Positions 1-5,303 are shown, counted from the first letter of the stretch. The stretch: DNA of 7,330 nucleotides from Chloroflexota bacterium (GCA_021812735.1 JAKAMV010000511.1:1-7330), one strand, 5' to 3'. Notes: generated by a model not told the origin, from the sequence alone. Numbers and translations are program-made.

Positions 1-1
1 C

Positions 2-1117
2 ACTCCCCGCCGGAGCGCCGCCCCCCGCCCGGCCCCCCGTCGCCAGCGGACCGGCGACCGCGCCTTCCATTCGCTGCTCGTCACCGGCGGCGCCGGGTTC
101 ATCGGCAGCGCCTTCGTGCGCAACCTCCTGCGCGCCGACCCCGAGATCATCGTCACCGTCCTGGACAAGCTCACCTACGCCGGCAACCCCGCCAACCTGG
201 CCCCCTGCGAGGACGACCCCGACCAGGCGGGCCGCTTCCGGCTGATCGTCGGCGACATCGCCGACCCCCTCGCCGTCGCCCCCCTCGTCGCCGACGCCGA
301 CGCCGTGGTCAACTTCGCCGCCGAGTCGCACGTGGACCGCAGCATCCACGACCCGACCGCATTCCTTCGCACGGGGGTGCTCGGCGTGCACACCCTGCTC
401 GAGGCCGTGCGTCGTGCCGACCACCCGGTTCGCTACCTGCAGGTCTCCACCGACGAGGTCTACGGCGAGGTGCCGGAGGGCGCCAGCGCCGAGGACGCCC
501 CGCTGCGCCCGCGCAGCCCCTACGCGGCGGCCAAGGCGGCCGGGGACCTCCTGGTCCGTAGCTACGTGATCACCCACGGGATCGACGCCGTGATCACGCG
601 CGGGTCCAACACCTACGGCCCCTACCAGTACCCCGAGAAGGTGATCCCGCTCTTCGTGACCAACGCGATCGACGGGCAGGCGCTCCCGCTCTACGGCGAC
701 GGCCTGCAGCGGCGCGACTGGATCCACGTCGACGACCACGCGGCCGGGATCGAGCTGGTGCTGCGCCGGGGCCAGCCGGGCGCCGTCTACAACATCCCCG
801 GCGTGGCCGAGCTGACCAACCTGGAGCTCACGCGCCGGATCCTGGCGCAGCTCGGCCGCGGGGACGAGCTGATCCGGCACGTCGAGGACCGGCCGGGCCA
901 CGACCGGCGCTACAAGATGGACGGGGCGCGCATCGCGGCGCTCGGCTGGTCGGCGCGGGTGCCGCTGGAGGACGGGCTGGCGGCCACGGTGCGCTGGTAC
1001 CGAGAGCACGAGGACTGGTGGCGGCCGCTGAAGTCGGGCGAGTGGCGCGGCTACTACGCCCGCCAGTACGGGGCGCGCCTGGCGGGGAGCACGCCGCACG
1101 ATCCAGCGGCGCCGTGA
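2..1117 (+). CDS. rfbB: dTDP-glucose 4,6-dehydratase, 5' end not defined
   Basis: This cytoplasmic extended-SDR enzyme converts dTDP-glucose to dTDP-4-keto-6-deoxyglucose, the second step of dTDP-rhamnose synthesis. The NAD-binding motif TGGAGFIG lies at 83-106. The catalytic STDEVYG motif starts at 446 (Thr 449, Asp 452, Glu 455), and the YAAAK pair is Tyr 521 and Lys 533. The NTYGPYQYPEKVIPLF block typical of RmlB follows. From the first core strand at about 71 to the stop is 348 codons, the usual family length. The first in-frame GTG is at 116, but starting there would delete the cofactor motif, so it cannot be the true start. The frame stays open to the left edge without ATG, GTG or TTG. 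The start therefore lies outside the window, or is a non-standard codon such as the CTG at 74. The residues encoded before 71 are a Pro/Arg/Ala-rich string unlike the family. Next is rfbD, 133 bp downstream on the same strand. Confidence 0.93.
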   Translation, partial: TPRRSAAPRPAPRRQRTGDRAFHSLLVTGGAGFIGSAFVRNLLRADPEIIVTVLDKLTYAGNPANLAPCEDDPDQAGRFRLIVGDIADPLAVAPLVADADAVVNFAAESHVDRSIHDPTAFLRTGVLGVHTLLEAVRRADHPVRYLQVSTDEVYGEVPEGASAEDAPLRPRSPYAAAKAAGDLLVRSYVITHGIDAVITRGSNTYGPYQYPEKVIPLFVTNAIDGQALPLYGDGLQRRDWIHVDDHAAGIELVLRRGQPGAVYNIPGVAELTNLELTRRILAQLGRGDELIRHVEDRPGHDRRYKMDGARIAALGWSARVPLEDGLAATVRWYREHEDWWRPLKSGEWRGYYARQYGARLAGSTPHDPAAP

Positions 1118-1195
1118 CCGGCACCCTCGAGCACGCCGCAGCCCGTGCCGCGCGCGGCTTTCCGGCCGTCGTGCGGGGCGTGCTCGGCGCGGCCT

Positions 1196-1234
1196 GCGGA
1201 CTCCGCGCCACAGCCCGCGGACTCCGCGCCACAG
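1196..1234. repeat. Two 18-bp direct repeats in the rfbB-rfbD spacer
   Basis: The 18-bp sequence GCGGACTCCGCGCCACAG occurs at 1196-1213 and again, identically, at 1217-1234, giving a 21-bp period. It lies in the 133-bp spacer between rfbB and rfbD, just before the GTG start of rfbD. The core GCGGACTCCGC is a near-perfect palindrome, so each copy could form a small hairpin or be a protein-binding site. The rest of the spacer shows no gene and no clear Shine-Dalgarno sequence. Confidence 0.75.
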
Positions 1235-1250
1235 CAACCGCTCCCGTGCC

Positions 1251-2555
1251 GTGAGGATCGCCGTCACCGGGGCCGGCGGCAGGCTCGGCAGCGCGCTGGT
1301 CGCGGCGCTCATGCGCGAGCAGCCCCTGAGCCGTGCGGTGTCGGTCGAGGGGTGGTCCCGGCCCGCGCTCGACCTGGACCGCCCCGCGACACTGTCGGCG
1401 CTGGTCCGGGCGCGGCACCCCGACCTGGTGATCCACGCGGCGGCCTGGACCGACGTCGACGGCTGCGCGCGCGACCCGGACGCGGCCATGCGCCGCAACG
1501 GCGAGGCCACCGCGGAGCTGGCGGAGGCGTGCCGGGCGTCCGGCGCCGACCTGCTGTACGTCTCCACCAACGAGGTGTTCGACGGTCGGCGGACCGACGG
1601 GCGCCCATACGCGGAGGACGACCCGGTGGCGCCGGCGAACCCCTACGGGCGCAGCAAGCGGGCGGGCGAGGAGGCGGTGCTCGCCGGGGGCGAACAGGTG
1701 GACGGTGCACGAGTCCCGGCCGGCCTGGCGATCGGGGACGGCGGAACCGCGTCGGGCGCCGGTGAGCAGGGGCTCGCGGCGGCTTCCGGCCATGTGGTGG
1801 TGCCCGGCCATCTGGCGGCTCCCGGCCGCGTGGAGGCTCCCGGCCGCGTGGAGGCTCCCGGCCGTGTGGCGGCTCCCGGCCGTGTGGCGGCTCCCGGCCG
1901 TGTGGCGGCTCCCAGCCGAGCGGCCGAGCGCGACGAACCCCGTCGCTGGGTCGTGCGGACCGCCTGGCTCTACGGCCCTCCCGGCGCGGACTTCCCGGCC
2001 CGCATCATCGCCGCCGCCGTCCGTGCCGCAGCCGATGGCACCACCCTGCGCCTCGTCGTCGACGAGATCGGCTCGCCCACGCGCTCGGCCGACCTCGCCT
2101 CCGGGATCGTGGCACTGGTGCGCGCGCGGCCCGAGAGCGGCGTCTACCACCTGGTGAATGCCGGTCGCGCGTCGCGGGCGGAGTGGGCCGAGGCCGTGCT
2201 GCGCGAGGTCGGCATCCGCGTCCGAACCGAGCCCGTGCCGGGCGCAACCTGGCAGCGGGCCTCCACCCCGCCTGCCTGGGGCGTGCTGGGCACCGGGCGC
2301 GCGGCGCAGCTCGGCATCATGCTTCGCGACTGGCGCGCCGCGCTCTTCGACGAGCTGCCGCGCTACCGGGCGCTGGCGGCCGACGCGCAGGCCGCCGAGG
2401 CGCAGGCGGCCGAGGCAAGGGCGGCCGAGGCAGGGGCGGCCGAGGTGCAGCCCGCCGAGGCGCGGGCGGCGTCCGGCCCAGGCAAGGCAGACGACCCGAC
2501 CGGGGCAGACGACCCGACCGGGGCAGACGGCCCAACCGGGGCCGAAACCCGCTAA
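1251..2555 (+). CDS. rfbD: dTDP-4-dehydrorhamnose reductase with internal and C-terminal repeat insertions
   Basis: RmlD reduces dTDP-4-keto-L-rhamnose to dTDP-L-rhamnose with NAD(P)H, the last step of the pathway. The GTG start gives the canonical N-terminus MRIAVTGAGGRLG. The core shows HAAAWTDVDGC, the catalytic Thr in VSTNEVFDG, and the YGRSK pair Tyr132/Lys136. The second half resumes with VVRTAWLYGPPG near residue 234 and continues with DEIGSPTRSADLA. The family is normally about 280-300 residues; this protein is 434. The excess sits in two places. About 80 residues (roughly 147-230) replace the short loop between YxxxK and the next strand; they include eight hexapeptide repeats. A tail after about residue 375 is made of AQAAE-like and ADDPTG repeats. 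Removing both leaves a normal-sized reductase. All repeats are multiples of 3 bp, so the frame is kept. No clear ribosome binding site precedes the start. Function is well supported; whether the insertion is tolerated is inferred. Confidence 0.93.
   Translation: MRIAVTGAGGRLGSALVAALMREQPLSRAVSVEGWSRPALDLDRPATLSALVRARHPDLVIHAAAWTDVDGCARDPDAAMRRNGEATAELAEACRASGADLLYVSTNEVFDGRRTDGRPYAEDDPVAPANPYGRSKRAGEEAVLAGGEQVDGARVPAGLAIGDGGTASGAGEQGLAAASGHVVVPGHLAAPGRVEAPGRVEAPGRVAAPGRVAAPGRVAAPSRAAERDEPRRWVVRTAWLYGPPGADFPARIIAAAVRAAADGTTLRLVVDEIGSPTRSADLASGIVALVRARPESGVYHLVNAGRASRAEWAEAVLREVGIRVRTEPVPGATWQRASTPPAWGVLGTGRAAQLGIMLRDWRAALFDELPRYRALAADAQAAEAQAAEARAAEAGAAEVQPAEARAASGPGKADDPTGADDPTGADGPTGAETR
1782..1925 (+). 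repeat. Eight tandem 18-bp units inside rfbD
   Basis: Eight contiguous 18-bp units run in frame through rfbD. Each encodes a hexapeptide of the APGRVA type: ASGHVV, VPGHLA, APGRVE twice, APGRVA three times, and APSRAA. The three APGRVA units (1854-1907) are identical at the DNA level (GCTCCCGGCCGTGTGGCG), as are the two APGRVE units (1818-1853). The end units are the most diverged. This gradient fits growth by slippage or unequal exchange from the middle. The array encodes residues 178-225, in a loop region of the reductase fold. Confidence 0.93.
2385..2474 (+). repeat. Six 15-bp units encoding AQAAE-like pentapeptides
   Basis: Six in-frame 15-bp units encode AQAAE, AQAAE, ARAAE, AGAAE, VQPAE and ARAAS, starting at residue 379 of the rfbD product. 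The last two are degenerate. The peptide is Ala/Glu-rich and probably helical or disordered. It begins right after the predicted end of the reductase domain. Confidence 0.85.
2487..2540 (+). repeat. Three 18-bp units encoding ADDPTG at the rfbD C-terminus
   Basis: Three in-frame 18-bp units encode ADDPTG, ADDPTG and ADGPTG, followed by AETR and the stop. The first two are identical (GCAGACGACCCGACCGGG); the third differs at two bases. Together with the 15-bp array they form an acidic, low-complexity tail that RmlD proteins normally lack. Confidence 0.9.
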
Positions 2556-2570
2556 CGCACGCCGGGAGAG

Positions 2571-2723
2571 CCTTACGTGGCCTCCGGCGCGCTGCCCAGA
2601 CGGCGCAAGGGCTGATGAGATGCGGATATCGCAGCCGAGCGCCAGAGATACCGCGGATATCGCACGGACGGGCCCTTGCAGGCGGGCCGCTCGGTCCCTT
2701 CGCAGCCGGGTCGCCACGTAAGG
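2571..2723. repeat. 153-bp segment bounded by perfect 11-bp inverted repeats
   Basis: CCTTACGTGGC at 2571-2581 is exactly reverse-complemented at 2713-2723. Inside are a 12-bp direct repeat GCGGATATCGCA (2622-2633 and 2653-2664), an 8-bp inverted pair GCAAGGGC / GCCCTTGC (2605-2612 and 2672-2679), and a 7-bp inverted pair CCGAGCG / CGCTCGG (2635-2641 and 2688-2694). The segment begins 15 bp after the rfbD stop and contains no convincing gene. It could be a small non-autonomous inverted-repeat element, a structured transcript 3' end, or a structured RNA. No target-site duplication is visible in the flanks, so mobility is not shown. Confidence 0.55.
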
Positions 2724-2780
2724 ATCCCGTGGTGTCCATTAGCGACGTCGTGCCTATCCACAGACCTCTTGCTTGTCCGG

Positions 2781-2810
2781 TGGACTGCGATTGCGCTCGG
2801 GGCATAGTGT
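2781..2810 (+). promoter_or_regulatory. Candidate promoter for the DUF433-DUF5615 pair
   Basis: A -35-like TGGACT (2781-2786) and a -10-like TAGTGT (2805-2810, TAnnnT pattern) are separated by 18 bp. The predicted transcription start, near 2817, lies 20-25 bp before the DUF433 ATG. The matches are partial, so this is a weak prediction. It agrees with the long non-coding spacer upstream, which implies independent transcription of the pair. Confidence 0.35.
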
Positions 2811-2814
2811 TGGG

Positions 2815-2835
2815 GGTACTCGAATCTGAGGTACC
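2815..2835. promoter_or_regulatory. Operator-like inverted repeat overlapping the predicted start of transcription
   Basis: The half-sites GGTACTC (2815-2821) and GAGGTACC (2828-2835) form an inverted repeat with one extra G in the right arm, around a 6-bp centre. It sits between the candidate -10 box and the ATG of the antitoxin-like gene. The right arm also contains GAGG (2828-2831), correctly spaced as the ribosome binding site. This is the expected position for an autoregulatory operator of a type II toxin-antitoxin operon, but binding is inferred. Confidence 0.45.
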
Positions 2836-2838
2836 GGG

Positions 2839-3063
2839 ATGACTCCCAAGAAGCCGCTTGTCACCCGCTCGAAAGACCGTGCCTGGGGTGCCGCGGTCTT
2901 CGCCGGGACTCGCGTTCCTGTCGACACGCTCTTCGAGTATCTCGAGACCGGCGAGACGCTCGACGAGTTCTTGCGCCAGTTTCCCACCGTGACGCGGACG
3001 CAGGCCATCGCCGTCCTGGAGATGTCGCGCCAGGCCGCTCGAACAGAGGCCGCTCCCGCATGA
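2839..3063 (+). CDS. DUF433 family antitoxin-like protein
   Basis: This 74-residue protein resembles the DUF433 family, small winged-helix-like proteins that usually lie directly before a PIN-like gene and are regarded as antitoxins (VapB45-like). The N-terminal half holds the family signature around AGTRVPVDTLFEYLETGETLDEFL (residues 22-45). The C-terminal half fits the usual helix with TRTQAIAVLE (residues 52-61). The ATG is preceded by GAGG at 7 bp spacing. Its stop overlaps the next start (ATGA), so translation of the two is coupled. It probably binds and inhibits the DUF5615 partner and may repress its own promoter through the inverted repeat just upstream. The family match is by motif and context; no DNA-binding evidence can be read directly. 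Confidence 0.82.
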   Translation: MTPKKPLVTRSKDRAWGAAVFAGTRVPVDTLFEYLETGETLDEFLRQFPTVTRTQAIAVLEMSRQAARTEAAPA

Positions 3064-3380
3064 AGATCCTGCTGGACGAGATGCTCCCCGCTGGCGTGGC
3101 CGGTCTACTGCCGGAACACGAAGTGGTGACCGTCCAGCAGGCGGGCTACAAGGGCCTCACGAATGGCGAGTTGCTGCGTCGTGCCTCGGCGGCGGGCCAT
3201 GCCGTCCTGCTCACCGCGGACCGGAACCTGCCAGCCCAGCAGAACATCAAGGCGGCTGGCATCGCCGTGGTGCTCGTCCGTGGCAGCAGGATCCCGGAGG
3301 TCGCCGCGCAGTCGAACGCTCTGCGCGCTGCGATCGCCAGTGCTCAGTCAGGGACGGTCACCCGCGTGCAACCTGGGTGA
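3060..3380 (+). CDS. DUF5615 PIN-like toxin, partner of DUF433
   Basis: This 106-residue protein matches the DUF5615 (Mut7-C/PIN-like) family, predicted metal-dependent RNases paired with DUF433 antitoxins. The N-terminus MKILLDEMLP carries Asp6 and Glu7. The middle has the characteristic GLTNGELLRRA with Glu37, and the third acidic site is LTADRN with Asp54 and Asn56. The C-terminal half continues as the expected strand (GIAVVLVRG) and a helix. All acidic positions expected for the PIN-like site are present, so the enzyme looks intact. The start overlaps the DUF433 stop by 4 bp, and GAGG lies 10 bp upstream inside the antitoxin gene. Its RNA target cannot be told from the sequence. Confidence 0.85.
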   Translation: MKILLDEMLPAGVAGLLPEHEVVTVQQAGYKGLTNGELLRRASAAGHAVLLTADRNLPAQQNIKAAGIAVVLVRGSRIPEVAAQSNALRAAIASAQSGTVTRVQPG

Positions 3381-3389
3381 ACCCCTCTT

Positions 3390-3422
3390 CCGGCCGCGCG
3401 GCCGGGGTCGGCCGAGCTCGGC
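3390..3422. terminator. Two adjacent GC-rich palindromes after the DUF5615 gene
   Basis: A perfect 16-bp palindrome, CCGGCCGCGCGGCCGG (3390-3405), begins 10 bp after the DUF5615 stop. A perfect 12-bp palindrome, GCCGAGCTCGGC (3411-3422), follows. Both can fold as GC hairpins. No T-run follows, so this is at best a terminator of the kind seen in high-GC bacteria, or an mRNA-stabilising structure. The rest of the spacer up to 3515 shows no gene and no antitoxin for the next ORF. Confidence 0.4.
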
Positions 3423-3515
3423 AGGCCGCCCGAGCCGGCGAGGGAGCGCGAACGCTGCGCCACGACCACGGCGCGGGCAGCGGAAACCGTACGGCCAGGC
3501 TGACGACTCGGCCCA

Positions 3516-3824
3516 GTGAAATTCGAGGTCACGGACGCCTTTCGGGCCGACAGGCGCCGCCTCGCAGAGAGCGCGCGTCGACGCCTCGCGGATGTGCTCC
3601 CGGCGTTCGTCGCCGCCTGTGATCGACACGCCGCGGACCCGGCCACTGCGTGGCCGCCGTCGCTCCGGGTGAGGAACGTCGAGGGCGCGCCTGGCGTCTT
3701 CGAGATGACATGGAGCTTCGCGGGACCGGATGGGCGGGCGACGTTCGAGTGGATCCGGATGGACGGCGAGCTCGCCGTGCGATGGCGGCGGATCGGCAGG
3801 CACGACATCCTCGAAAACCCGTAG
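3516..3824 (+). CDS. RelE/ParE-like small protein without visible antitoxin
   Basis: This 102-residue protein has the layout of the RelE/ParE superfamily. The N-terminal part (MKFEVTDAFRADRRRL, residues 1-16) leads into a helical hairpin rich in Arg and Ala. The remaining strands carry LRVRNVEGAPGVFEMTWSF (residues 50-68), GRATFEWI (73-80) and the closing RWRRIGRHDIL (89-99), which resembles the C-terminal strand of RelE-like toxins. If active it would be an mRNA interferase or gyrase-type toxin; the family cannot be resolved by eye. The GTG start gives the family-like N-terminus but has no good Shine-Dalgarno. No antitoxin-sized gene lies in the 135 bp before it or the 111 bp after it, which is unusual for this superfamily. 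It could be a solitary toxin, a degenerate one, or a non-toxic relative. Confidence 0.62.
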   Translation: MKFEVTDAFRADRRRLAESARRRLADVLPAFVAACDRHAADPATAWPPSLRVRNVEGAPGVFEMTWSFAGPDGRATFEWIRMDGELAVRWRRIGRHDILENP

Positions 3825-3855
3825 GCTCCCTCCGACGACCCGATTCTCCGCCCTC

Positions 3856-3877
3856 CGGCGTCAGCGCCTTGACGCCG
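3856..3877 (+). terminator. Hairpin after the RelE-like gene
   Basis: CGGCGTCA (3856-3863) and TGACGCCG (3870-3877) form a perfect 8-bp stem with a 6-base loop, 31 bp after the stop at 3824. No U-tract follows. It probably separates the RelE-like transcript from rfbC, but activity is inferred. Confidence 0.45.
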
Positions 3878-3935
3878 CAACCCGAAGCGATGCGGTGCCC
3901 GTCACGGAGAGCGGACGGTGTTGACAGGAGGGCAG

Positions 3936-4508
3936 ATGACCACAGGAGCGAACGGCGAACCCGGCATCCTCGACGGCGTGGCCTGGGGTCGGCTCACCTC
4001 GTATGCCGACGAGCGCGGTGCGTTTCGCGAGCTCTGGCGGGCCAGCTGGTCGGACGAGCGGTTCGTCCAGGCCAACCTCTCGACCAGCCAGGCGCGGGTC
4101 CTGCGCGGCCTCCACTGCCATCGGCGCCAGCTCGACCGCTGGACCGTGGCCCTCGGCCGCGCCTTCGTCGCCCTGGTGGACGTGCGCCCGCTCCTCGCCG
4201 GCATGGTCGCAGGGGCTGGGGCAGGGAACGCGGCTGATGGGCAACTTGCCGCGCCCCTCGTTGAGACGCGCGTGCTCGGCCCCGACGAATGGGTCACCAT
4301 CCCGGCCGGCGTCGCCCACGGCTTCTACGCCATCGAGCCCACCGACCTGCTCTACTTCGTCACCAACGAGTACGACGGCACCGACGAGCTTGGCTTCGCC
4401 TGGGACGACCCGGAGGTGGGCGTCCCCTGGCCGGACCGGGACCCCATCCTCTCGCCTCGCGACCGCTCGAACCCGCCGCTCCGGGAGCTGGTGCGCTCGC
4501 TGGGCTGA
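3936..4508 (+). CDS. rfbC: RmlC-family dTDP-4-dehydrorhamnose 3,5-epimerase, variant active-site segment
   Basis: RmlC epimerises dTDP-4-keto-6-deoxyglucose at C3 and C5, the step between RfbB and RfbD. The ATG at 3936 has AGGAGG at 3926-3931, four bases before it, so it is preferred over the upstream GTG at 3918. The product is 190 residues. Family features are the early DERGAF motif (residues 25-30), RGLH with the catalytic His60, the cupin-like PAGVAHGFY, and the C-terminal TNEYDGTDELGFAWDDPEVG block with the conserved Tyr and the Asp pair. Odd points: where most RmlC proteins have a Lys after the His (Q-x-K-L-x-R), this one reads HRRQLDRW, and the segment is about three residues shorter. 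There is also an Ala/Gly-rich stretch (MVAGAGAGNAADG) before the next strand. It may be a divergent but working epimerase of the same pathway; the rfbB-rfbD neighbourhood supports this. It is separated from rfbD by 1.4 kb of other genes. Confidence 0.85.
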   Translation: MTTGANGEPGILDGVAWGRLTSYADERGAFRELWRASWSDERFVQANLSTSQARVLRGLHCHRRQLDRWTVALGRAFVALVDVRPLLAGMVAGAGAGNAADGQLAAPLVETRVLGPDEWVTIPAGVAHGFYAIEPTDLLYFVTNEYDGTDELGFAWDDPEVGVPWPDRDPILSPRDRSNPPLRELVRSLG

Positions 4509-4541
4509 GGGTGGAGCGAGCGACGTGGCGGGCCAGCATGA

Positions 4542-4563
4542 TGATGCACTGATGCTATGATGC
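4542..4563 (+). promoter_or_regulatory. Leaderless promoter embedded in three TGATGC direct repeats
   Basis: TGATGC occurs at 4542-4547, 4550-4555 and 4558-4563, an exact 8-bp period, in an AT-rich island within very GC-rich DNA. TATGAT at 4556-4561 is a near-consensus -10 box. Transcription would start about 7 bp later, at or next to the antitoxin ATG (4568). No Shine-Dalgarno sequence is present, consistent with a leaderless mRNA. Evenly spaced short repeats are the kind of site bound by ribbon-helix-helix repressors, so the first gene product may autoregulate here. No good -35 box was found. Confidence 0.55.
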
Positions 4564-4567
4564 CCGC

Positions 4568-4795
4568 ATGGCGAAAGTCCGGACGACCCTGACGATCGAC
4601 GAGCGCGTCCTTCGCGCGGTCAGATTGCAGGCCGCACGCACGGGCCGTGGTGACAGTGCCGTGATCGAGGACGCACTTCGACGCGAGTTCGGCCTGGACC
4701 TGCTGCAGGGACTGTGGCAACACAACCAGGTGCCCGAGCAGGAGTCGATTGCGCTCGCCGTGGAAGCCCAGCACGCGACCCGACCGCAGCGCTGA
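4568..4795 (+). CDS. Ribbon-helix-helix antitoxin, partner of PIN toxin
   Basis: This 75-residue protein begins with MAKVRTTLTIDERVLRAVR, the strand plus first helix of a ribbon-helix-helix (CopG/Arc-type) DNA-binding domain. The turn and second helix follow in RTGRGDSAVIEDALRREFGL (residues 24-43). The C-terminal part, about residues 44-75, contains LLQGLWQHNQVPEQESIALAVEAQH and probably wraps the toxin. The two-gene layout with a PIN protein 3 bp downstream is the classical VapB-VapC-like organisation. The start is the ATG directly after the AT-rich repeat island. It probably represses its own promoter and neutralises the PIN partner. Confidence 0.88.
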   Translation: MAKVRTTLTIDERVLRAVRLQAARTGRGDSAVIEDALRREFGLDLLQGLWQHNQVPEQESIALAVEAQHATRPQR

Positions 4796-4798
4796 CCG

Positions 4799-5233
4799 GT
4801 GCGCGCAGTCCTGGACCCGAACGTCATCATCTCCGCCCTCCTTTCGCTGACCTGCACGCCGGCGCGCCTCCTGCTGGCATGGCAAGACGGCAGGTTCGAG
4901 CTCGTGGTCTCCCCGGCCCTGCTCGCTGAACTCGAGCGTGCGCTCGCATACCCGAAGCTGCGCCGCTACATCGCCGCGGACGAGGCGGAGCGGGTGATTG
5001 CATGGCTCGCGCGCACGGCGACAGTCGCCCAGGATCCGGACGATCCTCCCGCAATCCGCTCGGCAGACCCCGGGGACGATTGCCTCCTCGCCCTGGCTGC
5101 CACCCAGGACGCTTTCCTCGTGTCTGGCGATGGGCACCTGCTGATCCTGAGCGGGTCGCAACCTGTCCGATCGCCGGCGGATTTCCTCGGAATGCTCGAG
5201 GTCGGTCCGGAGGACGCGTCCACCGCCAACTGA
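4799..5233 (+). CDS. PIN-domain toxin (COG1569/PIN_3 type)
   Basis: This 144-residue protein is a predicted Mg-dependent RNase of the PIN family, second gene of the pair, starting at a GTG 3 bp after the antitoxin stop. Asp6 lies in VLDPNVIISALLS, Glu44 in SPALLAELERAL, Asp93/Asp94 in PGDDCLLALA, and Asp111 in LVSGDGHLL. These four acidic positions are what the active site needs, so it appears intact. The spacing and the LVSGDGHLLIL ending match the COG1569 group of putative toxins rather than short VapC. The likely target is a structured RNA such as tRNA or rRNA, by analogy only. A hairpin 29 bp after the stop may end the transcript. Confidence 0.88.
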   Translation: MRAVLDPNVIISALLSLTCTPARLLLAWQDGRFELVVSPALLAELERALAYPKLRRYIAADEAERVIAWLARTATVAQDPDDPPAIRSADPGDDCLLALAATQDAFLVSGDGHLLILSGSQPVRSPADFLGMLEVGPEDASTAN

Positions 5234-5261
5234 ATGCATGGATGGCTCACCGTTCCGGCCA

Positions 5262-5283
5262 CCGACACGAACTCGGGTGTCGG
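5262..5283 (+). terminator. Hairpin after the PIN toxin gene
   Basis: CCGACAC (5262-5268) and GTGTCGG (5277-5283) are perfect 7-bp complements around an 8-base loop, shortly after the PIN gene stop at 5233. No U-tract follows. It is placed as a transcription end or RNA-stabilising hairpin. Confidence 0.4.
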
Positions 5284-5303
5284 ATTGACGACTACTCAGT
5301 ACG

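Noticed and set aside
1145..1765. 206-codon plus-strand frame overlapping rfbD
   Set aside because: Its translation is Arg/Gly-rich without domains, and the overlapping frame encodes a clear RmlD protein.
1782..1925. CRISPR-like array
   Set aside because: The 18-bp units are directly adjacent with no unique spacers and are translated in frame, so they are a coding minisatellite.
2612..2664. CTGATGAG (2612-2619), resembling the hammerhead ribozyme core
   Set aside because: No GAAA box or matching stem arrangement follows at the required place, so the ribozyme core is incomplete.
828..2717. 629-codon open frame on the minus strand
   Set aside because: It is antisense to rfbB and rfbD. Its Arg/Pro/Gly/His-rich translation, with repeats mirroring the 18-bp array, is a GC-bias shadow with no family resemblance.
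2551..2723. Integron attC-like site
   Set aside because: The outer repeats do not contain the RYYYAAC/GTTRRRY core sequences, and no integrase gene is present.
2573..2761. 62-codon minus-strand frame in the spacer
   Set aside because: There is no recognisable domain, and it lies across the inverted-repeat segment with no ribosome binding site.
3918..3935. GTG at 3918 as the start of rfbC
   Set aside because: It precedes the AGGAGG that serves the ATG at 3936, and would add six residues with no family support.
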